From assembly GCF_029633865.1 (NCBI RefSeq), contig NC_079223.1, positions 36,115,739-36,179,738 of the forward strand: 64,000 nucleotides of DNA, given 5' to 3'. Numbering within the stretch: position 1 is the stretch's first letter; the number at the start of each line of letters is the position of its first letter. The translations under genes and the position numbers were made by a program. Shown piece after piece: positions 1-39,867 of this stretch. This DNA is from Lampris incognitus. Lineage: Eukaryota; Chordata; Actinopteri; Lampriformes; Lampridae. Under the pieces are notes generated by a model. The model had not been told where the DNA came from and ran no database searches. It was given only the letters and a program-made list of their open reading frames with translations.

Positions 1-441
1 CTAATGCCCACCCATGCCAGCTGACAGAAGACCAACTATCTCCAGCTCGAAATGATTTACCAACGGAACTAACAATTGGATGACAGTTTTATCATGAGTA
101 CGTTGTATTGCCACATTCATACAGTGGGTGCATACAGTTTCGGTTGAACCCAGTGGGAATCGTGGCCCTGACTCAGAGTACCGGGGATACCAATACAAAC
201 TCTAGTACAGGCCACTTCAGATTCAGAAAGTTGAGCTGGCCAGCGGCAGCATGGCTCAGACTCTTTGTGGGGGGTCTGTAATAGGGTAATGCATAGCATG
301 CTAACACATGTGACTGAAAATTTGTGTCCTCAGACGACCATAATGTTTTCAATAGGCGGTGTTTGTGTTATTCCTGACGTCTCGTGCTGCATCCCATTTC
401 AATGGATTACTGCCTGCTCCTCTCCCTCAACCCCCACAGGG

Positions 442-551
<110 letters not shown>

Positions 552-1202
552 ATATGTGTGATATAAAGTGAGCTGAAGGCCTCAGCCACCTCAGACTCAG
601 GCAGTCTCTCACGTCGTAATGAAGGCCAGATGCTGTAAGATCCTTAAAAGTCAACATGCTCCCTATCAGTATGTCAGGCCTTCATACACACACTTAACAT
701 CAACAATACATACATACACAGCTCATTCACTCTCAAGTCATGTGTCTCACACACTATCTCACTCGCCTACTCACTTCGTTCTTGCTTGCTTTCTTTCTCT
801 TTACCAAACCTCTCTCATTTCACCCAGGGCAGGAAAAATGTGGGCCTCCGCCACCATGGCAACGGAGCCAAACAGAGCGAAAAGCTGAAAGTCTGTAACT
901 GCTACAAGTTGGTTGTAAAAGAGAAAGGAGGCGGGGGAGGCGGGGAGGAGGGGGAGGACAGCAGAAGACATGGCGCCAATTACTGTTGTACTACAGGCGA
1001 AGTTCTTTGTAGGAGCCTGATATCCCTCTGTGTTAGTACACCGTCGGAAAACCTGGTTTAAGTAAGAAAACCGCCCCGCGCATCAAAACGCGGCACGTTC
1101 GTTCGGTGCAGGGATGTAAACCGAAGCGTTAGCTCACCAGAAACGGCACGAAAAACAAGTACGTCTTCACCCGGGCTATGGGTGAAGTTGAGTGTGTTTT
1201 TG

Positions 1203-1257
1203 TATTTGTGTATATTGTCTCTATTTGTGTATATTGTCTCTATTTGTGTATATTGCC
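1203..1257. repeat. 19-bp tandem repeat, three copies
   Basis: The unit TATTTGTGTATATTGTCTC occurs twice in full and a third time with a diverged end, directly before a CA-rich microsatellite. Confidence 0.85.
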
Positions 1258-4200
1258 ATGCATGTGCACGCACGCGCACACACACACACACACAACCACA
1301 CACACACTCGATCCTAAAGCCTTAGAGCATGTGGGGGAAGGTGACAGGGAGGGACGAGTCAGACAGACAGTCATTGTGTTGGAATGGAGGCGCAGTGTAG
1401 CCTCGGGGCTCTTGGCGAAACATTAAAGGAGCTCTCTCGTTTTACAGCGGAGTTGGTTGACCTTGTAACAATACAACTTTCTTGCCTGTTTGAGGTTTTA
1501 TTGTGGAGCTTCACTGAATAGATGCGTGACAAACAAACAGGAGACCAAATTAGGTATGGTTTGATTGCCCCGGCTCTATTATATATGATGCCGGGGTCTG
1601 TGTGTTCGCCTGTGCTGCTGCTGGCTCGTGTGTGTACCATGCCTGTGCTTGTGTGTCTGTGCATTCGTCAGCAGGTGCTGAAGAGGATTATTGTGACTCA
1701 CATAGTGCTGTTGATTTTCACTGTTTTGTTCTAACTCCTTCCAAACACTCGGCTCAATGGCCCACCCAGGCGCGAATATACATCGGTGTAAGGGTTATAC
1801 TGGTCCCAGCAAGATCTCCTCTCTTCGCCATGCTCGTCTCTGTCTCCCTCTCTTCAGATACTTAGATTTCCAAGTATCTCCCCACTCAAATACCCTGGTT
1901 TGACTCAATAACTTTCATTTTAGGGTGTCAGCATAATCATACTGGAGCTCACCCAGGAGTTATATAGAGAAAAAGTCACACACGTGTGGGGTTTTTTTTT
2001 TTTTTTATAGATACATTTACCAGGTATTAGTATCAGGATAAGTATCCTCCAGAAAACGTATCCTTATTACTCTGACAACGATACTTCTGCCTGAGGCGGT
2101 ATGGAGGCTGCTGTGATCTGACAGATTTACACAGTCCACCTGTTTCTTTCTCCTGCATGCTGGCATCAGCGCTGGTTAGTCACGCGACGGCGTTTCAGCA
2201 AGAGAAAGGGCTGATGGAAATCTAGATGTGTAGACCAGCGAGGAGGGCGTCGTAGGAAAGGGGGATGGGAAGGAGCAGGATGGCAAGCAGGGGAGCATCG
2301 GTGAAAGGAAGGAGGGGAGGAAAAGGATAGCGGTGCAAATAAGCGAGGCCAAGAATGGAGGTTGAGAGGGTAGGAAGGAGGGATGGGCGAGATAGCTCCA
2401 ATGAGTCATATGGGCAGCAACAGGTCACTACCCCCTATCACTTTACAGGGGCAACGATGAGCCGGTCATTACCAAGCCCACGCGATAGCTAGACATCTTC
2501 TCCCCCTCGGGCTGTTATTTTTGTCCCATTACAGGGAGAAGTCATCACTCTGCAAATTCGGCCTTTGTCAGAAAGCTACGGTGAAGATATCCCCGGCTTC
2601 CTGACCTTTATTGTTTGAAGATGGGGAAAGAACCAGACAGGTGGACGCAAGATGGCAGAAGGTCTTTTACAAAGAAAAATACGACATGTGTAAGCTGTTT
2701 GGTATCTGGTTGTAGAGAGGCTAGCTCGACTCAAATGGGGAAAGAGGTTTGATTATCCTCCCATGAGATCCTGAGATGCTCCAACCCCTGTGTCTGTGTG
2801 CTCACCAAATACTGACCAAACAGGATTAGACGCCTGGTTTTCCCAGGGGCCGAGGACTCCACTGAGCCTCTAATTGGAAGGCAGGATGCTGGAATAACTC
2901 CAGCGTTTCCTTTACCTCCTCACCTCTTCACTTCATTTTGTCGCTCTCTTGCGCTCCTCTTTCTCCTGCCATCCTGAGCCGCGTAGCGTCTCCAGAAATC
3001 CTTGGCGGTGATGTGTGACTGCGAGGGGCGAGCCACTGCTGCGGAATAATGGGCTTCCTCCCCTGGGTAATGCTGGCTTTATTAACAGATTTATGGTAAC
3101 AGGATTAAACCCCCATCACTGAATCCATTTCTGCATCTGTGTAGAGAGCTACCTGGGAACCCCTTTCTGCTGTCGGTGAAGCTCTCCTCCATCCCGGGCC
3201 CCTCTTACACCATGTGGAGGTTGTGCCCTGTCAGTCTCCAGGTCTCCCTTGTTCTTTTTAAGAAAGCTGTTGTTTGACTTTAAAGCAACATTGTTGTTTT
3301 CGTCTGGCTTACTGGCACCTTCGGTCATACTGGTATTGCAGTGGTGTTCGACCAGTCTAATTCCCAGAAACCAATTCCAAATAAAAGCGATGCTGTTCAG
3401 GTGCTGTTGCGTTGTGCTCCCCCACCCCACCCCCCCAAAAAAACATGATAAAACATTGTTGAAGGGTGTATGTATTAATATTTTTGTATATGCTGGTAGA
3501 GATCTTATGAGCTTTGTCTGCCGTGCAGTATTTGCCTGTAAGCCACAGCGACTTTGCTTCTTCTTCAAACTTGCTGCTACCTGCCTTGCTCCTCAACATC
3601 TGGCTGCTGTGGTGAAGATGTCAGATGTTAGGTGCTCTCTCATTTTTCCCAGGAAAGCTCTCTACCCACAGTTACCATGGAAAAGAGTAATTGCAAAAGC
3701 ATATATACGATTTGAATATTTGTGGATTAGCTCCTAAACATGCTAGCAATAGACAGTATGAAAAAGGACGTGTGTTCACATGTACATCTCCAGAGTCCAG
3801 GCTTTGAGGCTACATTATGGACGTTCAGCGTCGCATAACAATTTTGATTTGGCACATTGCCCTCAGGTTAACCCCATGATATTTCAGCACTACTGGAGTC
3901 TATTTTTGATGATCAAATGAAATCACCGCTGAAAGCAATGCCTCGCAGAGGACTTAATCCATGTGATTTTTAGGCAGTTGAGACTTGCATCTATTTTTAG
4001 AGATGATGACTGTTTTTTCGCTGCCTCTCTTCTGTGCTGCTGTCAGTAGGGGAGGATGTGTGTGATGAGGTAAGTGGAGGGGGCGGCGAGGGTAGAGAAG
4101 AGGGATGGAAGTGTTTTCACTTTGTCGGAGGAATGCAGCCAAGGAGTGGGAGGGTGGCGGGAGACGAGGAGCGCCGGGGTTGAGAACTTCAATAACATTA

Positions 4201-5685
4201 AGAAATAACTGCTGAGCAACATCAGAGGGAAATTAGCTTTCAGGATTTGTTGCCTGAGTAGCCAGGACAAAACCAGACCCCTGGAGGTCAGGGGATGTGT
4301 GAGGCGCTGCGGTCAGACCAGCTCCGCTTCACTCCCACCGGGGTCACGGGGTCAGGCTTTAGGGGTGGTCATGGTCGACGATTTCAGAGGGTCCCTAATT
4401 CTATTATCCTTGACTAGGAGGGCCTTGTCTCTGCTGGGCATGAAGAGGAGGTGGGGATGACTGGATTAAGGGTGGAAGGAGGTTGGGTGGGGGAAATAAT
4501 CAAACTCAAGCACATACCGTTCATATCTTTATCTCCTCAACTTCAACAGTCTGTTCTCTCTCTTGCTGCCTGTCTCCGTCTCATACTCCCTCTCATGCCT
4601 TCTCCTATAAACTCAAGCACACATAAACACACAAGCAGTCGTCTTCATTGACATGTGCAGTAATCTGTCGTACCACTCTGCTCATTCATCGTTAGCTATT
4701 CATCAAACATCCATGCAACTCCTACATTCTTTCTCTCAATGCCCATCTACCCCCTTCTTGCTCCCTTAACCCCAAAATCCATCAATGTTCCACCTATTCC
4801 TTTTCCATTGTGTTGTAATTACTCTCTTCTTCATTCTAGGTATGCAAATACACACACACATGCAAGTATCAGAGAAAGTCAATGTAGATATTTCAAAATA
4901 AATGTCCTATATTGAATATTAAATAGTGCAAAAAAACTTTCTTCGATGTCTCCTCCTCTTTCTGTCACTCTCTCCCTCTTTCTTGGCATTCATTCCTCAC
5001 CCTCCTCACGTCACACTGATTGCGTTCGACATTGACTGGATGTGTGGACTTTCTGTGTGTATAAAGAGGGCCCAATATGCACACTGCGTTGTGTGTTTGT
5101 GTGTGTGCATCTCTGCACTTGTGCACACTTACTGGTGTGCACAGTGAGAGTGTGACTGAGTGTGTGTGAGTAGGATTGTTAGACCTGGCAGACTGTCTGC
5201 AGTCATAGCTGGCATGGATTATTCCACTTGGCCAGACAGATTTGAGCTTGGCACGGCAGGCTGTGTATATGCGTCCCCTCGCTGTCCCCCAGGCAACTAG
5301 CACTGATAACACTAGCTGGAAATGGGATGCTTAATCTCCAGCCACTCATTGTGTGAGATTAATAATGTGCTTAAATTTTGAACCCCCTTGAAATGGAGGA
5401 GAACTCCAGTGGATGTGCACAAAACCATTACCGGTTTCTTTGTGGGGGATTTGTATTTTTGTCATGTGTGCTTCTCACTTGTGCATCTTATTGCCGTATG
5501 AGAAGAAAATTCATCAAGTGAAGAGGTGAATGGTTTTCAGCATAACAGAAATAAAACCACGTATAACTCTCTCTTTATAAAAGATCGCATTGGGAAAATA
5601 AGCCAAATCACTACACAGCTGCGAATATAGATGATTGTGACTATTTTCTCTCCTGTGTGTTGTTGATGTCTTTATTCTATCCATC

Positions 5686-5727
<42 letters not shown>

Positions 5728-5919
5728 GGTGATTGTTCTTGGTAATCAAGACATGATATTCTGTTGCTTTTCTACTACTGCAGATATAAAGGCATAAAGA
5801 AACAGCTTGTGTGCAACTCTTCACAGAGTATTTGTTAAAATAACACATAAATAATTCAAAATTTCCATTTTCAATTTTTGCCTGATCCACTGTATCTCCC
5901 TCTGTCTTTCTCATATCAG

Positions 5920-5949
5920 AGTGTGTGGTGTATGTGACATCAGGGCACC
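5920..5949 (+). other. lzts2: lzts2 5' UTR part of first coding exon
   Basis: A pyrimidine tract ending in CAG at 5917-5919 marks a splice acceptor 30 bases before the ATG at 5950. This implies a spliced leader exon upstream that I could not place. Confidence 0.7.
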
Positions 5950-16209
<10,260 letters not shown>

Positions 16210-16935
16210 AAAAACACTCACTCACTCACACAGACACACACATTTATATATGTGTGTGTGTATATGCACACAGAAATATGGACAGATGCTTCTAAATAGA
16301 CTACCAGCACTCGCAAAGGATTCCGTTGCACAAGAGGTTGTAAACCAAACACACAACTCCTGGGAAAAATACTGCACTCTCTTCCAAAAGCTTTACCTGG
16401 ACCACTGAACAAGCACTCATCACTGTTTATAGAAGCTATCTGCAATCTGAAAGGTGCATTCCTACCTTTCATTGAGGTAGTTGTACTGTAATGGACACCA
16501 CGTGGTGTCCTCCTTGGCTCTCTTCAAGGGTTTGGGTGCCCAACTAAGATACCAGCACAAAAACCCATTTTTCTCAGTGGCTCAATGAGGCTCTGGTGAA
16601 AAACGTTTGTTTTGTTTTTTTTTTCCTCAGACCACACTCAAATCAGGGTATTGAAAAAAAACGGGAAATTTATGCAAAAAAACAAAAAACAAAAACCCCA
16701 AAACTGTTATTACACACAAAGTGATCCAGGCATGTCTGTATGTAGCACACGAGGCTGACCATCTAGCCACCAGCACATAATGAGGGATTCATGACGAGGG
16801 ATTCACCAACGCAACGTCCGGCCACGATGACCTCTTGACCTCCATGGTGTGCTCATCTGTACCGCCGATCACAACTGCACTGCTCCACAAAACACGTTAA
16901 GGGGAGGGAGGCGACCACCAAATATCCAACATCAT
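16210..16935 (+). other. lzts2: lzts2 3' UTR (proximal part)
   Basis: Non-coding sequence follows the TGA. It holds a CA/TA-rich stretch, a perfect 18-bp palindrome around CACGTG (16493-16510) and A-rich runs. I see no convincing AATAAA close to the stop, so the 3' end is not placed. A SINE begins at 16936. Confidence 0.6.
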
Positions 16936-17387
16936 GGGCGTCCAGGTAGCGTAGTGGTCTATTCCGTTGCCTACTAACATGGGGGTCGGCGGTTTGAATC
17001 CCCGTGTTACCTCCGGCTTGGTTGGGCGTCCCTACAGACACAATTGGCCGTGTCTGCAGGTGGGAAGCCGGATGTTGGTATGTGTTCTGGTTGCTGTATT
17101 AGCACCTCCTCTGGTCGGTCGGGGCACCTGTTTGGGAGGAGGGGGAACTGGGGGAATAGCGTGATCCTTCCACGTGCTACATCCCCCTGGAAAAACGCCT
17201 CACTGTCAGGTGAAAAGAAGCGGCTGGCGGAGAGGAGATGTGTGGTAGTCTGCAGCCCTCCCCGGATCGGCAGAGGGGGTGGAGCAGCGTCCGGGACGGC
17301 TCAGAAGAGTGGCGTAATTGGCTGCGTACAACTGGGGAGAAAAGGGAGGCAAGTCCCCCCCCCCCCCAAAAAAAAACAAACAAAAAA
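16936..17387 (+). mobile_element. tRNA-derived SINE copy 3 with 12-bp target duplication
   Basis: Full copy with tRNA-like head and shared body. It is flanked by exact 12-bp direct repeats ATCCAACATCAT at 16924-16935 and 17388-17399, which shows LINE-mediated insertion. It may lie within the lzts2 3' UTR. Confidence 0.93.
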
Positions 17388-17399
17388 ATCCAACATCAT

Positions 17400-19534
17400 A
17401 CCGTTTCTGTTCATATTGTATTATTCAATGGATGAACAACTCTTCTTCATTAAGGACATTTCAAAGGAGAAGAAGCTTCCATCACCCGACAAAAAAATGA
17501 AATGAATCTTAATTGTTTTACTCATTCTTGAGCTCTCGGCTCAGCAGCGAGTATCAGAAATGGAATGTATTGTGACTGTCGCCTCAGAGAAATGCAGTAT
17601 CGTGGTCACCACCGGCAATGGAAGAATCCGTTCACCCACTATTTCACCAGGTGAACAGTACCTGCTCATCTGGTGGTGTTTTGCACAAATGTCCTGCTCG
17701 TTCACTTAAGGACACGGCTGCTTCCTTTTTGTGGGGAATCATCACACTTCCAGTGGGCAGTTTTGACGCTGGATCTTGGATCTCGGATCTTGGTTTGCTT
17801 TCATGAGGACATTCTGTTCTGTCATTTATTGAACCACCACGAAGACAGAAACCAAATGTTCAAGTGAAATACTTTCCTACAGACCACTAACAGTTGCACT
17901 TTTGCACTCTTAAGTGTGTCAACTCATTCAAAAATACTCTTTTTTTTTAAAGAAAAAAATATAAACACATTTTACAAACGTGTAGTACTAGGAAGCATAC
18001 TGTAGCATGGCAGATATCCTCACAATGCTGCTGAGACTTATTATTCTCTCTCTGCCTTCCTCTCTTTGTGTTTCTCTCTTTTAGTCTATCTCACTCTTTC
18101 ACGTCACGCAACACAACTTTTATAATGATGAAAGTCACCATAACGATCTCTTGTCCGTTAAAGATAATCAATATTGCGAGGCCAAATGAGGATGGAGCAT
18201 ACATCGCCGAGAGAACTTGGCCGGGTGTTTGAAATGTGGGAATGCTTATTCAGAGTTTGCCTTTACTTTCCCTCCACTTAATACTATTTATTTTGCTATT
18301 CCTGACCCAAAGCCAAGCGTAATCCTTCCCTAGTCTTCCCTAGACTGTAATGATGTACAAGTATTGGGAATGGCATGAGTGCATGTCATCGTTGTCTCCT
18401 AGGGCTTTGTGGTGGGATAAGAAATGGCACATAGAGTAGAGCGGCTCTGAAATTGTATCTCTACAAGACAGGTTGGCTGCGAAAGCCTTCAGATGGACTA
18501 AAACGAAGCCAGAGGGAAGCGTGTTAAAGCTGGAGGACGGCTGAAGTGTTTCCATTTTCTCGTTGGAAACGTGCAGCGTATGCAGGGCTGTGTATTGATA
18601 TAGACACTGTGCATGGCAGGTCTGTATGGAAAAATTATGGAAAAATAAGAGTTATTGTCTATTATGTTACAAAGCAGAGTCTATATCAATGATTAACAGA
18701 TATATGGAAATCTATATAATGAAGATGATGATGTATATTTTTTTATATATAGCGCCTGAAGATATTTTGTGGTAGTACTGGTATCAGTGTGGGTTTAATC
18801 AACCAAGTATAAGGACTTCTAAATGGTTATCACATACCAATATTTCAAATGATAGATCAATATGAATTGGAGCGGGACAGCACGAAAAGATAAAGAACCC
18901 AATATTTATCGCATGCACATGTGTGTACATATGTTAAAGAGTCAAATTCACACAACCCTGCTCTTTTCAAACACTAAAGTGGAGCTTTTCTTATGTGATG
19001 ATCTGCTGGGAGGTCTCAACTTGCATTTGGGGCTCAATTTTGAAGGAAACTGTCTTCTCTCCATTTTGACTGATCTTTCATTTGACTGTATTATATACCA
19101 CCATATCACGGTCACTGGTTACTGCGTTCATTGTTAGCTTATCATAGCATGACATGGGTCAAGTTGCAAGTCCTAGGCTGGACCGCAGCAGGTGCAAATT
19201 ACAATAATATCCAAACCTCGACGTTTCATTCAAACCTTAATGCAAAGCTGATCAACACCTTTAAAACGAGTGTCTGATTAAAAGCAACACCGCTTCAGTA
19301 TTCGATTCGCAAATTGGTGTCAAACTACCTTATGAGATTATTTTGTAATGCATCACCCTGCAGATTGAGAGATTTAGTGGGACGGTCTGCACTGTGTGTA
19401 TTTCCTCAAGTCACTAACCTAAAGGAAAGGAGCGTGTCATCGAGTGAACAAGTTAAATTTGGCCTGCTGCATTTCATTCACAGCACATATTACCTAATGT
19501 TACTTTATCACAACGTATTCCTCACAGGTAAACC

Positions 19535-19565
<31 letters not shown>

Positions 19566-20020
19566 GCACATACGTTGCAACCCAAACTGACCCGCTCACA
19601 GGAAGCACCGTGTGCCTCCTGACCTTCTCTTATCTCCTGTATCTCACCTCTCTTCCTAACCACATAACCATCTTCTGTGTACATATAGAAAACACTTCAC
19701 AGTATAACAGAGTGACACTGTCTTTAATTCAGACAAAACTATCCATTACAGATGTAGCCACTGTGACTAGACCAAAGCAGCGTAACACTTTCATTTTCTA
19801 ATTTTTTTCCCCCTCTTCCGTTGTGTGCATATTTTCGTTTCCTAATGTTTTGTCCTCATTAATCCATCGGGTCTGTAGTTTGTCTATGTATATTTTTATG
19901 TGTAAATTTGTTGTACAAATGACTGTGTTTTTAATTAAAGAACAAACTGTCACACCTCAGCAGGGTATTGACTTCGTCCTCTGTCGGCGTAGAGACATAA
20001 TAAGGCTTTCAAACATATCA
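17400..20020. other. Intergenic / possible distal lzts2 3' UTR
   Basis: No coding exon is supported. The sequence is A/T-rich and unique-looking, with an (AAC)n block at 19530-19566. Two frames of 60-100 codons have no recognisable motif. It lies between the convergent lzts2 and pdzd7 3' ends. Confidence 0.6.
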
Positions 20021-20021
20021 C

Positions 20022-20457
20022 TCTGGGAGTCCGGGTAGCGTAGCCGTCTATTCAGTTGCCTACCACCACGGGGATCACCAGTTCGAATCCCCGTGTTACC
20101 TCCGGCTTGGTCGGGCGTCCCTACAGACACATTTGGTCGTGTCTGCGGGTGGGAAGCCGGATGTGGGTATGTGTCTTGGTCGCTGCACTAGCGCCTCCTC
20201 TGGTCGGTCGGGCGCCTGTTGGGGGGGGGACGGGGGGAATAGCGTGATCCTCCCACGCGCTACGCCCCCCGGTGAAACTTCACTGTCAGGTGAAAAGCGG
20301 CTAGCGACTCCACACGTATCAGAGGAGGCATGTGGTAGTCTGCAGCCCTCCCCGGATCGGCAGAGGGGGTGGAGCAGCGACCGGGACGGCTCGGAAGAGT
20401 GGGGGTAATTGGCCAATTACAATTGGGGAGATAAAGGGGGGAAATAAAAAAAAATCC
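20022..20457 (+). mobile_element. tRNA-derived SINE copy 4
   Basis: One of the best preserved copies. It has the head GAGTCCGGGTAGCGTAGCCG, B box GGTTCGAATCC-like, the complete body, and a tail ending in GGGGGGAAATAAAAAAAAAT. Confidence 0.92.
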
Positions 20458-21612
20458 CTTTTGAAATCATTTGTTTTAAGGCACTGCCATGCTGTGTGTT
20501 GCGGGTGTTCGGGGCAGCAGCCGTTCTCAAAACGAAGACCCCGTCTGTACCGTTTTCCAGCCAGCACTTTATCCAGAGTTTCTCTGCCCTACTCTGGTTT
20601 GAGTTGTGCCACTGCATTTCTCATTGACATGTTTTTCCAAACCCTTCACATGTCTGCCCAAGCTCGGTCTGCAGCATGGTGTAATTAAGCCTCTAAAGTG
20701 GCGGATTGCTCCAGAACGCAAGAACTAATGCCAAAAAAATACAGCACAAAAATACTGAGCAGCAATTTGTAATAATCCCCCCTAGACGTCCACTAAACCT
20801 AAACTATCAGTTTTGACATAATACTGGGGTTTAATCTGGGTAGAAATCTATAAATCTCGTAAAGCAGGCAGGGGGTAAACCCCCTCTGGCAGCCCTGCAG
20901 GGCTGGTGGGCTGAGATGCTCCCCCTAGGAAGTGTACGTAGACTGCTGGCTCCACCACCTAGACAGTCATTTGGGGTTAGTGCAAGGTTGCCACGTGTTG
21001 ATTAGCGGTGCAGTAAAATCCAACCCGGTGGAATTTATACCCTACACCATCTCCATGCTGCCATCACTACTACCATAAAAGATCCCCCAAGAAATAAAAT
21101 GTTAATTACATCTTGTCTGAGTAACGTGCAAGTTAATGCTCATCAGGAAATTTCAAAATATTGTGCAAAAGGAAAAAAAACAATATAAAAGTCATGCAAT
21201 TTAAACATTTATACATAAGCAATGTATTACCTAACGTTTCAGTATAACAACAGGGGTAATATGACAGTCTTGATCTAGCAGAAATAAAGATAACAGCTGA
21301 AAGACAACTGTCAATCTTACAGAACTGCTCCATCACCACATTTATCATTTTTTTTATCATATTTCTTCGTGGCTGCAACGGTCAACTCTTCAATGGGCTC
21401 CTCTAATCCGCAAACTCATCGGTGCATTACGAGAGAGCATTCATTTCTCTCCACTGTGACAGGAGCTCTCCCCATCTAATATCCCCTGTTTGGAGAGAAT
21501 CCTCCGGCTCCGCTATCGCAGGAATCAAAGATGATGAAACCACCCCTCAGTCTTGTTCCCAGTCGCCCTTCATGCCTGGTCTGCAGTCTGGCTGTAGGCC
21601 TGGCTGACAAGG
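20458..21612. other. Intergenic, contains pdzd7 3' UTR
   Basis: No exon is recognised. The part next to 21613 must include the pdzd7 3' UTR, read on the minus strand. No clear AATAAA was found on that strand close to the stop. Confidence 0.5.
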
Positions 21613-37355
<15,743 letters not shown>

Positions 37356-39732
37356 GCTGGTCGTAATGCTCCCCTTACCTTCGTCATCCAGACAAGGGGA
37401 AATGTGGATTCTTCTGTCAGGCTGTCAGGGGGGAGAAGCTTAAGCCTGGCTCTTGGTGGGCAGGAGTGATGGGAAGATGTCTACCCCAGTATTCAATGGT
37501 GCGAGGAGGAGGAGGATGAAATAGATAGGTGTATCTCCACTTAGGATGGAACAGTAAGGCCAGGTGGTACAAGAACCTGTATCACCTTCAGCTAGGTAAA
37601 TTTACAGTAGCTTGATTGAAACCAGTTGCAGAAAATGAGTATGACAGGCTGTCCTAGGTTCTAGATAGAGTACCATAGATATATTAGGTCCAAAACATTG
37701 TACAGAAAAAGTTATGGTTGCATTCATATAGTCCAAACAGCAATATAACAGTCTTTGTTGCTGAAAATATTTGAAGAGGGGTCTGTGTCTGAAGTCTGGA
37801 CCCTGGATATCTTAATCCCAGATGTCTGCTTTGATTCGAGAGTTGGTCCATTGGCTATTAATCTATATGGTTAAATAAAAAGATATATGACTCTCTGTTC
37901 TTCCCTTAGCTCAAGTGGTTTCTCAAGCCTTACAATGTGGTATGGCATATCTGTCCTTGGGCTCCACCTCCAAATCCATGGTTTCTGCACCTTTTGCCTT
38001 TCCACTCACCCATCAGGTAGCCAACCTGGAGTCTGGGGAGACAGTCTGCAAAATAACCAACAATGCAGGTGATTCCCCCTGTTGACAAGTAGGCCCTTGG
38101 CATGTTTAATTAAATGAATGGTTGCATTGAGAATAAGTCCGTGACGTGGACACACAAGTTGGAAAAAGAAAAGAAAAACTGCCTCTTTTCCATACAATCG
38201 CATCGATACCCAGGCACGGTGTCCTATTTCCATATGTGTGTCCAAACCCAGCTGGTTGCAGAATTATATCATGAACATTATATGAGCCCGGCTGCCCTTT
38301 GAGTCTCTACTATGTCTTGTTTCATCGAACTTTTTTTTACCTGAGTCGCTGTACCATCAGCACCGTGGACAGCACCCCATGAAACCCCGCGTATCAACTC
38401 GACCGGATTTGATCAGAAACCTACGAGAGCAGAACGAGGTTACCACTCACAAACAACATACCTTTGCTTCACTCAGAATTGGCACTTCAAATATTAATTA
38501 ATACGTCATTACTTTTACGCACTCACGCGTGAAGTTTTCAGTTTGTTTTTTGTTTTTGTTTTTCTTCCTATGACTTAGATGCCCATGCAGTCAAAAACAC
38601 AGTCCAAACTGAGTCCACTGCACTGAACCGTGTTCGCCGTGGTCCATTGTAGTGGTGAGTTCGGTTGCACGAAGAGTCGCTGCACAGAGTAATGGAGTTA
38701 CCTGCGTCCATGCTGAGCAGGGCTGCCTCCCAGGTGGGCGTGCGCTAACCCGCCTCGCTGACACACGATTGGATACCTTGAATGTATTAGCGCCATCTCA
38801 TTTGTCCCCCTTGGTGACGATTGTTTTAGTAGGTGTAAGCATTTCCACATAATCCCGGAGCCCCTGGAAGAGTGCATCAGCTCCAGATTAGTAATCGAAT
38901 TAAAAAAAGAAAAAAGACAAGCATTAACATTAACACTTAACACAGGTGAAACGTCGATCTGATAGAGTTGATAATCAAAGCCTAGGCAAATATTTTCAAC
39001 TAACAAATAAAAGAGCTGATCCGGGTTATTAAGTGGTCACATATGCAAATGAGGCCTACTTTTGATAGGGAAGTCGCTGCTGATTGCGCCGTTTTATTCT
39101 TCCAGTATATCCAAGCAGAGCGTTTAGTCACGTTGTTCACAAACGGGGGGTTGCGTCAGTAAATCGGTCTCATATCGCCATCTGTCGGTGAAACAAAATT
39201 TTAGCAAAAAAAGAATTGACAAAGCCAGACTATTCCCCATGAGACTGGATAGGGTAGAGACTGATCATTGCTTTTCTGGCTCATATCTATCAAATGGTAC
39301 CAAGTTCCTCATCCGATATTTTGCTTAACTTTCCAGCAGGAAGGTCACCTTGATTGCTCAGATCTGTATGTACAAGACCTGTGTACAAGCCTACCTCAGA
39401 GAAGTAGGCCTGTACACAGACTTCCTCTTCTTCTTCTTTCGGCTTGTTCCGTTTTTTTCAGGAGTCGCCACGATCAAAAACTGTGAAAAGTGTAACACAT
39501 TAGTACATGGTGCTGAATAATGGGGATCTCTCTAAGCAACTGGGGGAAAGTATTGTTCATAATGCACCCCTGACCTTGACTTCTTGACATCCGTCAGGGG
39601 TAAAATGTAACATATTATATAATTACAAGCAAACTTTCATTTCCAAGAAATATTCTAATCTATGATGGGGCTTTTAAACCAATCATATGCAGTCATATTT
39701 TCCACATCCATTCGGTGTACCCTGGTGAGAGT

Positions 39733-39850
39733 CAAGTCAAGTCAATTTTATTTGTATAGGCCCAATATCACAAATTGCATATCTGCCTCAAGGGGCTTTG
39801 CAACAGCACAACATTCTGTCCTTAGATCCTTCCATCGGATAAGGAACATT
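39733..39850. repeat. Dispersed teleost repeat (CAAGTCAAGTC... type)
   Basis: GTCAAGTCAAGTCAATTTTA followed by TTTGTATAGGCCCAATATCA and CCTCAAGGGGCTTTGCA is a repeat end I recall from many fish genomes. Its class is uncertain. Confidence 0.6.
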
Positions 39851-39867
39851 TTTTTTCTCGATGCCTT

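Noticed and set aside
3249..3737. A 162-codon plus-strand frame
   Set aside because: No recognisable domain, composition bias or splice context; a poly-C/poly-A run lies inside. Treated as chance.
16936..17100. Possible tRNA genes at SINE heads (also 14769, 20022, 62977, 30375, 44590)
   Set aside because: They have A/B-box-like motifs but run directly into shared SINE bodies, and the cloverleaf stems are not kept.
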